Shown in pieces: positions 33,846 to 43,368 of a stretch of 47,999 bases of DNA; within the stretch, counting starts at the first letter, position 1, and each line of letters opens with the position of its first letter. Location of the stretch: positions 62,178-110,176 of the forward strand of contig DFSH01000044.1 of assembly GCA_002378565.1 (NCBI GenBank), given 5' to 3'. Under the pieces are notes generated by a model. The model was given only the letters and a program-made list of their open reading frames with translations. It ran no database searches and was not told where the DNA came from. This DNA is from Flavobacteriales bacterium UBA3442 (GTDB lineage: Bacteria > Bacteroidota > Bacteroidia > Flavobacteriales > Schleiferiaceae). The translations under genes were made by a program, and so were the position numbers.

Positions 33846-34919
33846 TTAAACCTCGTAAACAAAGGCATTGATGTTCATGCCTGCACCCACAGAAGCAAAC
33901 AAAAGGATGTCACCTTTTGCGATGCTGTGGCCTTCATAGTTTTCCTTGATCACCATGTCTAACAAAGTAGGAACTGTGGCAACAGATGCGTTACCTAACC
34001 AATGAATACTCATAGGCATCACGTCGTCCAGGTCAGCATTCATGCCATAGAGGGCGTACAAACGATCACCTACCGCATGGTCCAACTTAGCGTTGGCCTG
34101 GTGCATAAAAATCTTCTTCACATCCTTCAAGTCAACACCGGCATTATCCAAAGCAGCTTTCATCGCAGACGGCACATGTCGGATGGCAAATTCATAGATT
34201 TTCCTCCCCCTCATCTTGATTAGTCGCTCTGTTTGATCCAATTCAGGATTGAAAGACGGATTGGATTTGAGGTAATAAGCCTCTTCTTTGGTGAAGGTCT
34301 GTGAGGACATGCCTATAATGCCATTGCCTTGATCGCTTTGTTGGCGCTCAAAACAAGCTGCCCCTGCCCCATCAGCAAATATCATTTGATCCCTGTCATG
34401 CTTATCCACCGTGCGGGATAAGGCATCGCAGCCAACCACGACAGCACGCTTAGCCAGGCCAGCAGAAAAATAGGCATGAGCGATCTGAACTCCCTGAATC
34501 CACCCTGGGCATCCGGCAAGGACATCAAAAGCCACAGTGTTGGGGTTGCTTATGCCCAACATTTCCTTTACACGGCTTGCAATGCTTGGCATCTGGTCCA
34601 TGTGGCGGGTGCCAAATACAATGTCACCAAAATTTTGTCCCACAATCAATAAATCAATGGTCTCCGGATCCCATCCAGCATCTTCAATGGCTCTCTGCGC
34701 TGCCACAGCACCAATGTCAGAGGAAACTTGGTCTTCCTTGAGGTACCTTCTTGAGGCTATGTCAGTGATTTTTTGAAACTTCTCAATGATGACGTCATTG
34801 GGATGCGCATAGGGCTGGCCGTTTTCATCAAGAAAATCCTTGCTAAGAAAGGCATTGTTAGGTACAACCTGCTCAGGAATAACAGATCCTGTACCGACAA
34901 TTCGCGTTGCTTCATTCAT
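33846..34919 (-). CDS. 3-oxoacyl-ACP synthase III family protein (FabH-like)
   Basis: A 357-residue thiolase-fold condensing enzyme. The catalytic triad is visible: Cys137 in VLAGCPGW, His273 in FMHQANAKLD and Asn310 in WLGNASVATVP. The N-terminal IVGTGSVIPEQVVPNNAF and the C-terminal LLFASVGAGMNINAFVYEV fit the ketoacyl synthase III group. Within it the protein is the longer form with the insert FLDENGQPYAHPNDVIIEKF, not standard FabH (about 320 residues), so it may condense an unusual acyl starter rather than begin normal fatty-acid synthesis. It is single, divergent from folE, with a -7 element ending 5 nt before its ATG. Confidence 0.87.
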   Translation of the reverse strand: MNEATRIVGTGSVIPEQVVPNNAFLSKDFLDENGQPYAHPNDVIIEKFQKITDIASRRYLKEDQVSSDIGAVAAQRAIEDAGWDPETIDLLIVGQNFGDIVFGTRHMDQMPSIASRVKEMLGISNPNTVAFDVLAGCPGWIQGVQIAHAYFSAGLAKRAVVVGCDALSRTVDKHDRDQMIFADGAGAACFERQQSDQGNGIIGMSSQTFTKEEAYYLKSNPSFNPELDQTERLIKMRGRKIYEFAIRHVPSAMKAALDNAGVDLKDVKKIFMHQANAKLDHAVGDRLYALYGMNADLDDVMPMSIHWLGNASVATVPTLLDMVIKENYEGHSIAKGDILLFASVGAGMNINAFVYEV

Positions 34920-34924
34920 GCCCC

Positions 34925-34932
34925 CAAAAGTA
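34925..34932 (-). promoter_or_regulatory. -7 element for the FabH-like gene
   Basis: TACTTTTG on the minus strand is an exact TAnnTTTG match ending 5 nt before ATG 34919. The transcript would have a leader of only 2-3 nt. No -33 TTG at normal spacing is seen. Confidence 0.45.
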
Positions 34933-34933
34933 C

Positions 34934-34963
34934 TTGATATCCATCAAACAGCACTTACTTTTG
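34934..34963 (+). promoter_or_regulatory. Promoter of the folE operon
   Basis: TTG (34934-34936), a 19-nt spacer and TACTTTTG (34956-34963, exact TAnnTTTG) give a full Bacteroidota promoter. Transcription should begin near 34967, 3 nt before ATG 34970 or about 15 nt before the in-frame ATG 34982. Confidence 0.6.
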
Positions 34964-34969
34964 TCTCTT

Positions 34970-35644
34970 ATGAACGACCACATGCGCGACGACGACATCA
35001 ACCACCATTCTACCTCTTTGAAAACCCCCTTGACTGCTGATGCTTTTGTGAAAAGTGATGAAGAAAAAATTGATTTGATTGAAGGACATTTTCAAGGCAT
35101 CATGGAGACATTGGGCCTAGACCTTGAAGATGACAGCTTGAAAGGCACTGCCCACCGGGTGGCGAAAATGTATGTCACTGAAACCTTTGCTGGCCTGCAC
35201 CCTGACCGGAAACCGGCACTGAACACCTTTGACAATAGCTACCAATACAGTGAGATGTTGGTGGAAAAGGACATCGTGATTTACTCCACCTGCGAGCACC
35301 ATTTCATGCCAATCATTGGCCGGGCACACATTGCCTACATGAGCAATGATAGGGTGATTGGTCTCAGTAAAATGAATCGCATCGTCGATTATTACGCAAA
35401 GCGACCTCAAGTACAGGAACGCCTTACACGGCAAGTTGCCAGCGCCCTAATCGAGGCGCTAGGAACCAATGACATTGCAGTCGTCATTAGCGCCAAGCAC
35501 CTCTGCGTGAATGCTCGTGGCATCCGTGACAGGGACTCCAGCACCGTAACTGCTGAATACAATGGACGCTTCAAGGAAAACGAAAGCCTCCGTCAAGAAT
35601 TTCTTCGCTACATTGAAATGGAAACCGACCATGGCGACACCTGA
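34970..35644 (+). CDS. folE: GTP cyclohydrolase I
   Basis: FolE converts GTP to dihydroneopterin triphosphate, the first step of folate and biopterin synthesis. The 224-residue product has zinc ligands Cys108 and His111 in STCEHHFMP and Cys179 in KHLCVNARGI, plus GTAHRVAKMYVTETFAGL and the substrate-site VIGLSKMNRIVDYYAKRPQV with QERLTRQVASAL. Starts at ATG 34970 or 34982 are both possible; the promoter fits either. Upstream in-frame codons lie before the promoter and are ignored. Its end overlaps cysS by 14 nt. It leads a ten-gene plus-strand unit. Confidence 0.95.
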   Translation: MNDHMRDDDINHHSTSLKTPLTADAFVKSDEEKIDLIEGHFQGIMETLGLDLEDDSLKGTAHRVAKMYVTETFAGLHPDRKPALNTFDNSYQYSEMLVEKDIVIYSTCEHHFMPIIGRAHIAYMSNDRVIGLSKMNRIVDYYAKRPQVQERLTRQVASALIEALGTNDIAVVISAKHLCVNARGIRDRDSSTVTAEYNGRFKENESLRQEFLRYIEMETDHGDT

Positions 35645-37112
35645 ATTACGCATCTATGAAAGCTTGAGTCAATCGCTCAAGCCTTTCCAGCCCCTTGTAG
35701 AGGGGCATGTTGGCATGTACGTCTGTGGCCCAACTGTTTACAGCGATGTCCACCTTGGCAATGTTCGAACCTTTTTAAGCTTTGACATGGTATTCAGGTA
35801 CTTGTCATTCATTGGCTACAAAGTTCGCTATGTCAGAAACATCACTGATGCTGGCCACCTAGTGGATGATGTGGATCATGGCGAGGACAAAATTGCAAAA
35901 AAAGCGCGATTGGAATCCCTGGAACCCATGGAAATTGTGCAGCGTTACACAGTGGGTTTTCACGAGGTAATGAAGTCGTTCAATGCCCTCCCTCCTTCCA
36001 TTGAACCAACAGCTACCGGTCATGTCATTGAGCAAATAGCTTTAACCGAACAACTCATATCCAATGGTTTTGCCTATGAGGTTGACGGCTCAGTCTACTT
36101 TGATGTGACAGCCTATGAGAAGATCCATAATTATGGTGAGTTGAGTGGCAGAAAGGCAGAAGACATGCTTGAAGGCAGCCGCAACCTGGCCGGTCAATCT
36201 GACAAGCGAAACCCCAGAGATTTTGCTCTGTGGAAACGTGCTGGCAAAGAACACATCATGCGCTGGCAAAGCCCTTGGGGCGAAGGATTCCCTGGCTGGC
36301 ATTTGGAATGTTCTGTCATGAGCACCAAGTACCTCGGTGAAACCTTTGACATCCACGGAGGGGGGATGGACCTGAAATTTCCGCATCACGAATGTGAGAT
36401 TGCACAAAACAAAGGCAGTCATGGCCATGCAGGCGCTCAGTTTTGGATGCATGCCAACATGCTTACATTGAATGGTCAACGCATGTCTAAATCCACAGGC
36501 AACACTTTGCTGCCTGAGGAGTTATTGTCTGGCAAGTCGGCCCATCTGACACAACCTTACAGCCCTAGTGTCACGAGATTTTTCATCCATCAGGCACATT
36601 ACAGGTCTGTATTAGACTTCAGTGATGAGGCATTGAATGCAGCAAAAAAAGGTCACGACCGATTAATGGCTGCCTTTGAATCATTAAGCAAAAGACCTAC
36701 CACTGGTCCAAAAGTTGGCAGTTTTGATACCGATGCATGGTCTAACAAAGCACATGCTGTCATGGCAAAAGACTTCAACAGCCCTTTGCTGATTGCTGAA
36801 CTTTTTGAAGCAGTTAAAGCCATTGCAGCTGATCGCAAGGACCCATCAGTGCTAGGAACTGATGGCGCACAATCCTTGATGACTCAGATGTCTGATTGGC
36901 TTTTTCACGTGCTAGGGTTGATGCCTCCACAACAGGTCAATGACCGAATGAAGAAGGCCTTGGATGGCAGCATGAAACTTGTGATTTCATTGCGCCAAAC
37001 GGCCAGAGAGACCAAGGATTGGGCAACAAGTGATGCTATCCGTGATCAACTGGATGCCGCTGGCATCATCATCAAAGATGGTTCAGAGGGGTCGAGTTAT
37101 GAATTGAAATGA
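35631..37112 (+). CDS. cysS: Cysteinyl-tRNA synthetase
   Basis: A class I synthetase that charges tRNA-Cys. The 493-residue product from ATG 35631 has the zinc/ATP-site [20 protein letters not shown] (HLGN is the HIGH motif), [13 protein letters not shown] with the second Cys, the His-Cys zinc part HHECEIAQ, and the KMSKS-type loop [11 protein letters not shown]. The C-terminal helical domain contains [19 protein letters not shown] and [15 protein letters not shown]. Length is typical. The start inside folE is supported by the family N-terminus; a frame from 35562 only repeats folE bases. The stop overlaps yidD as ATGA. Confidence 0.96.
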   Translation: MATPELRIYESLSQSLKPFQPLVEGHVGMYVCGPTVYSDVHLGNVRTFLSFDMVFRYLSFIGYKVRYVRNITDAGHLVDDVDHGEDKIAKKARLESLEPMEIVQRYTVGFHEVMKSFNALPPSIEPTATGHVIEQIALTEQLISNGFAYEVDGSVYFDVTAYEKIHNYGELSGRKAEDMLEGSRNLAGQSDKRNPRDFALWKRAGKEHIMRWQSPWGEGFPGWHLECSVMSTKYLGETFDIHGGGMDLKFPHHECEIAQNKGSHGHAGAQFWMHANMLTLNGQRMSKSTGNTLLPEELLSGKSAHLTQPYSPSVTRFFIHQAHYRSVLDFSDEALNAAKKGHDRLMAAFESLSKRPTTGPKVGSFDTDAWSNKAHAVMAKDFNSPLLIAELFEAVKAIAADRKDPSVLGTDGAQSLMTQMSDWLFHVLGLMPPQQVNDRMKKALDGSMKLVISLRQTARETKDWATSDAIRDQLDAAGIIIKDGSEGSSYELK

Positions 37113-37363
37113 TCAAGCACATCCTGCATCTATTGCTTAGCCTGCCCCTGCTATTGATCGTAGGGATTTACAAATACCTGATCTCCCCCTTTACTCCGCC
37201 TAGCTGCAGGCATGAACCTAGCTGTTCAAGCTATGCCAGCGAAGCTGTGAGCGTCTGGGGGCCCTTGCAAGGGAGCTGGATGGCCGTCAAACGCATAGGC
37301 CGATGTCATCCATGGGGAAGCTGGGGCTATGACCCCGTGCCCCGCAAGAATGAGAAAAAATAA
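37109..37363 (+). CDS. yidD: Membrane protein insertion efficiency factor YidD
   Basis: A small (84-residue) membrane-associated protein that helps YidC-dependent insertion. After a hydrophobic amphipathic start ([20 protein letters not shown]) it shows the family pattern [40 protein letters not shown] and GYDPVP, with all three conserved Cys. Usually yidD lies by rpmH-rnpA; here it is between cysS (ATGA overlap) and lgt (48-bp gap), an arrangement known in Bacteroidota. Confidence 0.93.
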   Translation: MIKHILHLLLSLPLLLIVGIYKYLISPFTPPSCRHEPSCSSYASEAVSVWGPLQGSWMAVKRIGRCHPWGSWGYDPVPRKNEKK

Positions 37364-37411
37364 TCCCTTGCCCTTGAGGCATCTGTAAGGACAATTGTTA
37401 CCTTCGGTGCT

Positions 37412-38512
37412 ATGATTGCAAGCATCACATGGGCCGCCCCGATTGGGCTAGATGTTGGCCCCTTATTCATTCGATTTTATCAATTGCTCTTTTTAGCCAG
37501 TTTCATTATTGGCCATTGGTTGATTCAACGCATTTTCCAGAAGGAGAACATCCCTGAGAAACTGTTGGATAGCTTGTTAATGACCATGGTGGGTGCTACC
37601 ATTGTTGGCGCAAGACTGGGCCATGTGTTTTTTTATGACTGGCAGTACTACCAGCATCACATTGCTGAAATTTTCATGCCCTGGAAAGGTGGTTTAGCCT
37701 CTCATGGTGCGGCCATCGCCATCGTTGTAGCCCTGTTGTGGTTCACAAAAAAGTATTTGCGCCCCCTAAACAAGTCATTTTTCTGGTTGATTGACCGGGT
37801 GGTCATCACTGTGGCATTGGCTGCTTGCTTGATCCGGGTCGGAAATTTCACCAATTCAGAAATCTATGGCCAACCCGGCAACAGCTCAGTGGAAACCGTG
37901 TTCTTGCGTCCCGTACTCACCTACTTTGACAATTTCTTTGAGGCAAGCATTGCAGATGCACAGTTTGCAAGCAATGGGCAAAGCCTCGTTAAAGATGGCT
38001 TAACCCTGCCCGGCTACACCCTTTCATTGACGCCATCAGATCGATTACTTCAACTTGACGAAGCCAGCCTGCAGTCATCCATGCAGCATTTGATCGATGC
38101 CAAATTGGCACCCCTTTTGAACAACATGCGAGAGGACAACCAAAACCTCATCATCCCTGAAGGGGTTCAGGTGATGGCCGTTCCGGGGGATGGAGGAATT
38201 TCACGCTATGAAGTAGCCACCTTTGGCATACCGCGCTTTCCTTCTCAGCTCTTTGAAGCAGCTGGCTATCTGGTGGTCTTCCTTTTACTGCTCCTCTTCT
38301 ACCGTCGAGGGCAGGCAAAACGCGAGGGCTTGTTGTTTGGCTTGTTTTTGGTCGGGATTTTCGGACTTCGAATTGCCATTGAATTCATCAAGGCCAACCA
38401 AAAAGCCTTTGAAGCAAACATGGAATTAAACATGGGTCAGTGGCTTAGCATTCCACTCGTCGTGATTGGTGTTGGCTTGATTTTTCGATCCTTCAATCAC
38501 AGCAAATCATGA
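37412..38512 (+). CDS. lgt: Prolipoprotein diacylglyceryl transferase
   Basis: Lgt transfers diacylglyceryl from phosphatidylglycerol to the lipobox cysteine of prolipoproteins. The 366-residue polytopic protein has GGLASHGAAIA (His98, equal to E. coli His103), the Lgt signature CLIRVGNFTNSEIYGQP (Arg142, Asn145, Glu150), and PRFPSQLFEAAGYL. It is about 75 residues longer than E. coli Lgt because of a soluble insertion at about 155-265 (TLPGYTLSLTPSDRLLQLDE), probably periplasmic and known in Bacteroidota. Several lipoprotein clients are encoded in this window. The stop overlaps the next gene as ATGA. Confidence 0.94.
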   Translation: MIASITWAAPIGLDVGPLFIRFYQLLFLASFIIGHWLIQRIFQKENIPEKLLDSLLMTMVGATIVGARLGHVFFYDWQYYQHHIAEIFMPWKGGLASHGAAIAIVVALLWFTKKYLRPLNKSFFWLIDRVVITVALAACLIRVGNFTNSEIYGQPGNSSVETVFLRPVLTYFDNFFEASIADAQFASNGQSLVKDGLTLPGYTLSLTPSDRLLQLDEASLQSSMQHLIDAKLAPLLNNMREDNQNLIIPEGVQVMAVPGDGGISRYEVATFGIPRFPSQLFEAAGYLVVFLLLLLFYRRGQAKREGLLFGLFLVGIFGLRIAIEFIKANQKAFEANMELNMGQWLSIPLVVIGVGLIFRSFNHSKS

Positions 38513-39033
38513 ATCGGACTAAACGAAACTTTGGACTCGTCCTGTTAATTCTTGCCATGGCAGCCTTTCTGCTCACGCAAATTTCACCCTTACTCACACA
38601 AGGCCCTTCGTCTGCAAAGCGGCAAACAACCAAAGCCTATGAGCCCCCATTCACGCATGAGGCAGATGGCCAGTTTCTTGACAGCAATGGCGATGTGATT
38701 GCCAATTTTCGGGTAGAATTGGCAGAAAGCGCTCAAGATGTACAGGTTGGCATGATGTACAGGAAATCCATGGCCGCTGACATGGGCATGTTATTTTTGA
38801 TGCCATCAAACCAAATGCAAAGTTTTTGGATGAAGAACACCTATGTGTCTTTGGATATCATTTTCCTGAGTGTAGACAACCGGGTGGTGAGCATTCAAGC
38901 AGATGCCGTGCCATTGAGTGCGCAATCCTTGCCGTCTACTGGACCTGCAAACAAAATTCTGGAACTACCCGGTGGCACCTGTGCCAATCTCGGGATTGAA
39001 ATTGGTAACTTATGGTCATGGGAACGCTTATGA
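38509..39033 (+). CDS. DUF192-family exported protein
   Basis: A 174-residue protein with an N-terminal hydrophobic helix (GLVLLILAMAAFLLTQISPL) that acts as an uncleaved anchor or signal. The DUF192 domain follows: FRVELAESAQDVQVGMMYRK, DMGMLFLMPSNQMQSFWMKN, TYVSLDIIFLSVDNRVVSIQ, and ANKILELPGGTCANLGIEIG. DUF192 proteins are small beta-barrels in the periplasm or outside the cell, with no known activity. The start overlaps lgt and the stop overlaps the next gene, both as ATGA. Confidence 0.92.
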   Translation: MNRTKRNFGLVLLILAMAAFLLTQISPLLTQGPSSAKRQTTKAYEPPFTHEADGQFLDSNGDVIANFRVELAESAQDVQVGMMYRKSMAADMGMLFLMPSNQMQSFWMKNTYVSLDIIFLSVDNRVVSIQADAVPLSAQSLPSTGPANKILELPGGTCANLGIEIGNLWSWERL

Positions 39034-40334
39034 AACAGCCGCTGATTGCCCTTTTGTTTAGCGTGTCAGGGTTGGTCTATGCACAAGGAACAACATGGAC
39101 AGATTTTATCATTTCCACTGAAACCGGAGGTGCTTATTGGGCATGTGAGCCAAGCATCGCCATGAACCCCAATGGCACAGAGCTCATTGGGGGATCCGTG
39201 TTGGCAGCCATCCACCGAAACAACTTTTCTGGAGGACGCGACAGCAGCTCATGGACTCAGGGGAAATTGACATCCAGTCATGGCGTTTATGGCGACCCCA
39301 TCGTCGCCTACGGCCCACAAGGGCGAGCCTATTACCTGCATTTAAGCAATCCTTCTTCCAAGGCACATCGCAAAGGCAAGTGGTTAGATCGCATCGTGAT
39401 TCAATGGAGTGATGACCATGGCGCAACCTGGTCTGATGGTTCTGGCATTGGCCACAACCCGCCCAAGGATCAAGACAAGGAAGGCATTGCCATTGATCCC
39501 TTGACAGGTGTTTTGCATGTGAGTTGGACCGAATTTGACCGCTATGGCAGCAAAAAATTGAAGGACCATTCGCGCATTCGCTATGCACAATCTGAGGACC
39601 GTGGTGTCAGCTGGTCTGATGCGGTAACACTTTCGTCATTTGAAGGCAACTGCTTGGACAATGACCAGAGCACCGAAGGCGCCATTCCCGCAGTGAACCC
39701 AAATGGAGGGGTTGTTTGCCTGTGGAGCTTCAACGATTCCCTCTGGATCAATCGGTCTGACGATGGCGGGTTGACATGGTTGCCTCAAGAACAATTTGTC
39801 GCTGTGCAATCTGGGGGATGGACCCATAATTTTTCCGGATTTGGCCGATCCAATGGCATGCCCGTCACCGCCTTTTCTCCTGACGGCATCTTGCATGTAA
39901 CGTATGGTGAGCAACATAATGGTTCAAGCTGGGTGAGCCATATCAGTTCAGCTGATGGTGGTAGGCACTGGTCTAAAGTCACGCAGCTGCCTCAACCTGA
40001 GTCTGTCAAGCACCACTTCATGCCATGGATGGCTATTGACCCAAGCAACGGCTCCTTGCACGTCATTGCGTACAGCCAAGACAGTGGTAGCACAGCCAGT
40101 CAAGCCTTTTGGAGTCAGTCTAGCGATGGCGGGAAGACTTGGACAAACCAGGCTATTGGCACAGTCTTTCAGCCCGACCCTGACCATTTCTTTGGTGACT
40201 ACAGTGGTATTGTTGCCAATCATGGCCAAGTTCACATGCTGTGGACAGAGCAAGTCGACAGCAAAAACACCCTTTGGTATGGTCGTTCCATGCCGCTTGA
40301 GCAGACTGAATCTGTCAATAGCCTTCAGCCATGA
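39030..40334 (+). CDS. Exported sialidase-like Asp-box beta-propeller protein
   Basis: A 434-residue secreted protein: signal peptide MKQPLIALLFSVSGLVYA before QGTTW. It has five Asp boxes spaced through the chain (SDDHGATW, SEDRGVSW, SDDGGLTW, SADGGRHW, SSDGGKTW), as in six-bladed sialidase propellers. I see no clear set of three arginines, Tyr and Glu needed for sialidase activity, so a binding or different hydrolase role is open. ATG 39030 overlaps the DUF192 stop as ATGA; the earlier in-frame codon at 39012 adds residues before the signal. It is coupled to pepE downstream. Confidence 0.82.
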   Translation: MKQPLIALLFSVSGLVYAQGTTWTDFIISTETGGAYWACEPSIAMNPNGTELIGGSVLAAIHRNNFSGGRDSSSWTQGKLTSSHGVYGDPIVAYGPQGRAYYLHLSNPSSKAHRKGKWLDRIVIQWSDDHGATWSDGSGIGHNPPKDQDKEGIAIDPLTGVLHVSWTEFDRYGSKKLKDHSRIRYAQSEDRGVSWSDAVTLSSFEGNCLDNDQSTEGAIPAVNPNGGVVCLWSFNDSLWINRSDDGGLTWLPQEQFVAVQSGGWTHNFSGFGRSNGMPVTAFSPDGILHVTYGEQHNGSSWVSHISSADGGRHWSKVTQLPQPESVKHHFMPWMAIDPSNGSLHVIAYSQDSGSTASQAFWSQSSDGGKTWTNQAIGTVFQPDPDHFFGDYSGIVANHGQVHMLWTEQVDSKNTLWYGRSMPLEQTESVNSLQP

Positions 40335-41059
40335 ACCTATTGCTTGCTTCCACATCCACGGTTCACGGTCAGCCTTATTTGAGCTATTTCAAAGAAGCAT
40401 GGTCTGCCCATTTTGCCAATACGCAAGGCAAGCCAGTGATTTTTGTGCCCTATGCACGCCCTGGCGGCATGTCCTTCGATGATTACAGTGCTATAGCTAC
40501 CAAGGCCTTTGCTGAACATGGCATCGCCATGCGAGGTATCCACAGCTACCCTTCCATTGACGCTGCCATGGCAGATGCTGGGGGTGTTTTCATTGGTGGC
40601 GGAAACACTTTCTTGCTGCTGAAAACCTTGTATGACTCTGGTGCCTTTGCTGCGATTGATGCTGCAGTCAGGTCTGGCTTGCCATACATGGGAAGCAGCG
40701 CGGGAAGCAACATGGCCGGCATGACCTTGGGAACCACCAATGACATGCCTATCATCTACCCACCAAGCTTTGACACCTTTAGCTGGATACCTTGCAATCT
40801 GAACCCACATTACCTGGATCCAGAGGACCATTCCACGCACATGGGCGAAAGTCGGGCCACACGTATTGCTGAATTTCATCAGCACAACAACCAAGCAGTC
40901 ATTGGCCTTCGTGAGGGATCATGGCTGAAGGTTGAAGCAGGCGAAATCTCGCTTTTAGGGCCCCATTCTGCCAGGGTATTCCATTCTGGAAAAGCAGCTT
41001 ACGAGCAGGCCCCAGGCCCATTACAGCTTAATGATCGATTAACTTTACCCCGTGAATAA
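40331..41059 (+). CDS. pepE: Dipeptidase E (peptidase family S51)
   Basis: PepE is a cytosolic Ser-dependent peptidase that cuts Asp-Xaa dipeptides. The 242-residue product has the nucleophile elbow MGSSAGSNMAG (Ser123), the N-terminal GGVFIGGGNTFLLLKTL, TTNDMPIIYPPSF (Asp138) and CNLNPHYLDP (His160). Length fits E. coli PepE (229). It starts in the ATGA overlap with the sialidase-like gene and overlaps the gpmI start by 8 nt. Confidence 0.93.
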   Translation: MNLLLASTSTVHGQPYLSYFKEAWSAHFANTQGKPVIFVPYARPGGMSFDDYSAIATKAFAEHGIAMRGIHSYPSIDAAMADAGGVFIGGGNTFLLLKTLYDSGAFAAIDAAVRSGLPYMGSSAGSNMAGMTLGTTNDMPIIYPPSFDTFSWIPCNLNPHYLDPEDHSTHMGESRATRIAEFHQHNNQAVIGLREGSWLKVEAGEISLLGPHSARVFHSGKAAYEQAPGPLQLNDRLTLPRE

Positions 41060-42569
41060 ATCGGCGTTGATCATTTTGGATGGCTGGGGTCTTGCGAAGA
41101 ACCCTTCAGTCTCTGCCATTGAAAGGGCTAAAACCCCTTTCATGGATAGCCTTTTGGGGGCTTTTCCCAACAGTCAGCTGGAAGCCTCTGGCATCCATGT
41201 CGGTCTACCTGATGGGCAAATGGGCAACTCTGAAGTGGGCCACATGAACCTGGGTGCTGGTCGAGTGATCCAGCAAGATTTGGCCCGAATCAGCCTCCTA
41301 GTGGATGAGGGCGGCTTGAAAAGCCTACCTGCCATGCAGCAACTCATCACCTCTGTCAAGCAAGGCAAGCGATTGCACTTAATTGGCCTGGTCAGTGATG
41401 GCGGCGTGCACAGCCACATCAATCACTTCAAAGGAATCCTCAGTCATTGCAGACAGGAAGGCTTGACAGACGTCCAGGTGCATGCCTTCATGGATGGTCG
41501 TGATTGTGATCCGCATTCAGGGGCTGCTTTCCTTGCAGAACTACAAGCACACATGGACAAACACGTTGGTCAGATTGCCACGGTGATGGGGCGCTACCAC
41601 GCCATGGATAGAGATCACCGATGGGAGCGCATAGGTAAAGCCTACGATGCCATGATCCATGGCAAGGGTGATGTGGTCAGTCAGGCAACCTCTGCGTCCT
41701 CAGCGCTTCGCGAAGCCTACGCCAAGGGTCAAAGCGATGAATTCATTGAGCCCATGGTGCTCAACCCGCAAGGCATGATTCAACCTGGTGATGCACTCCT
41801 TTTTGTCAATTTCCGCTCAGACAGGGCCCGTCAACTGACCAAGGTTCTTTCCCAATCTGCTGAAGCTGAACTCAAGCCATTGGATTTGGATTTTTACACC
41901 ATGACCCGTTATGACGACAGTTTCGAAGGACTGACAGTCCTTTTTGACAAGGACAAGGTTCAAGACTGCATGGGCCAAGTCCTTGCTGATGCCGGGTTGA
42001 GACAAATCCGCATTGCAGAAACAGAGAAATACCCGCATGTCACCTATTTTTTCAATGGAGGCCATGAGGCTGAGTTTGAAGGGGAGCAGCGCATCCTTAT
42101 TCCTTCACCCAAGGTGGCCACCTATGACTTGCAGCCTGAAATGTCTGCCTACGAGATTCGAGATGCCATCATCCCCCTGTTGACCGACGATGGCCCTGAC
42201 TTTATTTGCCTGAATTTCGCCAACCCTGACATGGTGGGTCACACGGGCAATATGGATGCTGCCGTGCAGGCCGTTGAGACCGTGGATGCCTGCGCAGAAG
42301 CTGTTGTTCAAGCTGGTTTAAGCAACGGCTACACCTTCTTCATTCTGGCTGATCATGGCAATTGCGATTGCATGATCAATCCCGACGGAAGCCCTAATAC
42401 AGCACACAGCACCCAGCCTGTTCCCTTCCATCTTGTCAGCGCCCTGGATTGTTCATCCATCAATATGGGCGATGGTGCTTTGTCTGATGTCGCTCCAACC
42501 ATCCTTGAATGGATGGGCGTGACTCAACCTGAGCAGATGACAGGTCAATCATTGATCCAGCATTTTTGA
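41052..42569 (+). CDS. gpmI: Phosphoglycerate mutase, 2,3-bisphosphoglycerate-independent
   Basis: This glycolytic enzyme interconverts 3- and 2-phosphoglycerate with two Mn2+ ions and a phosphoserine. The 505-residue product starts at GTG 41052, inside pepE. It has ALIILDGWG (metal Asp10), MGNSEVGHMNLGAG with the catalytic Ser60, FMDGRDCDPHSG, GRYHAMDRDHRWER and the second metal site LADHGNCDCM with TAHSTQPVPFHL. Length and all motifs are normal. map begins one base after its stop. Confidence 0.96.
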   Translation: MNKSALIILDGWGLAKNPSVSAIERAKTPFMDSLLGAFPNSQLEASGIHVGLPDGQMGNSEVGHMNLGAGRVIQQDLARISLLVDEGGLKSLPAMQQLITSVKQGKRLHLIGLVSDGGVHSHINHFKGILSHCRQEGLTDVQVHAFMDGRDCDPHSGAAFLAELQAHMDKHVGQIATVMGRYHAMDRDHRWERIGKAYDAMIHGKGDVVSQATSASSALREAYAKGQSDEFIEPMVLNPQGMIQPGDALLFVNFRSDRARQLTKVLSQSAEAELKPLDLDFYTMTRYDDSFEGLTVLFDKDKVQDCMGQVLADAGLRQIRIAETEKYPHVTYFFNGGHEAEFEGEQRILIPSPKVATYDLQPEMSAYEIRDAIIPLLTDDGPDFICLNFANPDMVGHTGNMDAAVQAVETVDACAEAVVQAGLSNGYTFFILADHGNCDCMINPDGSPNTAHSTQPVPFHLVSALDCSSINMGDGALSDVAPTILEWMGVTQPEQMTGQSLIQHF

Positions 42570-42570
42570 C

Positions 42571-43368
42571 ATGGTTATCCTCAAAAACACCGATGAGATC
42601 GCGTTGATGCGAGAGTCTGCACAGCTGGTCTCAAAAACGCTTGGCATGCTTGCTGGTGAAATTGCCCCTGGTGTGACAACCCTGCACCTTGACACATTGG
42701 CCGAGGCCTTCATTCGCGACCATGGCGGGGTGCCTGGATTCCTTGGAATGTATGGCTTCCCCAACAGCCTTTGCATGTCCTTGAATGAGCAAGTCGTGCA
42801 TGGTATTCCAACAGGTGTACCCTTGCAAGAAGGTGAAATTATCTCCATTGATTGTGGTGTGCTCATGAATGATTTCTATGGGGATCATGCCTACACCTTT
42901 CCTGTTGGCGAGATTGATGCGGAAAGTCAGCGATTGCTGGACGTTACCAAAGCCTCGCTATACCTTGGCATTGATGCGATGCGAAAGGGCAATCGCGTGG
43001 GTGACATTGGCTACGTCATTCAAAAGCATTGTGAAGATGAAGGCTATGGTGTGGTTCGTGAATTGGTCGGTCATGGACTGGGTCGCAAATTGCACGAAGA
43101 CCCACAAGTGCCTAACTACGGCAAACGTGGCTCAGGTAAATTGCTGCAAGACGGCATGGTTCTCGCCATTGAGCCCATGATCAATATGGGTACCCATCGC
43201 GTGAGGCAGCTCAAGGATGGATGGAGTATCATCACTGCAGACAAGCAGCGATCTGCCCACTTTGAACATGACGTGGCCCTTGTAGAGGGTCGCCCCGTGA
43301 TGCTGTCAACCTTTGACTACATCTATGATGCCCTTGGACTACCCAAGGAAGATCCCCTTTTCGCATGA
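42571..43368 (+). CDS. map: Methionine aminopeptidase, type I
   Basis: Removes the N-terminal Met from new proteins. The 265-residue product carries all metal ligands: Asp94 (SIDCGV), Asp105 (YGDHAYTF), His168 (VGHGLGRKLHE), Glu201 (LAIEPM) and Glu232 (HFEHDVAL), and substrate-site His77 (VVHGIP). It has no N-terminal zinc-finger extension. It starts 1 nt after gpmI and overlaps the methyltransferase gene as ATGA. Confidence 0.96.
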   Translation: MVILKNTDEIALMRESAQLVSKTLGMLAGEIAPGVTTLHLDTLAEAFIRDHGGVPGFLGMYGFPNSLCMSLNEQVVHGIPTGVPLQEGEIISIDCGVLMNDFYGDHAYTFPVGEIDAESQRLLDVTKASLYLGIDAMRKGNRVGDIGYVIQKHCEDEGYGVVRELVGHGLGRKLHEDPQVPNYGKRGSGKLLQDGMVLAIEPMINMGTHRVRQLKDGWSIITADKQRSAHFEHDVALVEGRPVMLSTFDYIYDALGLPKEDPLFA

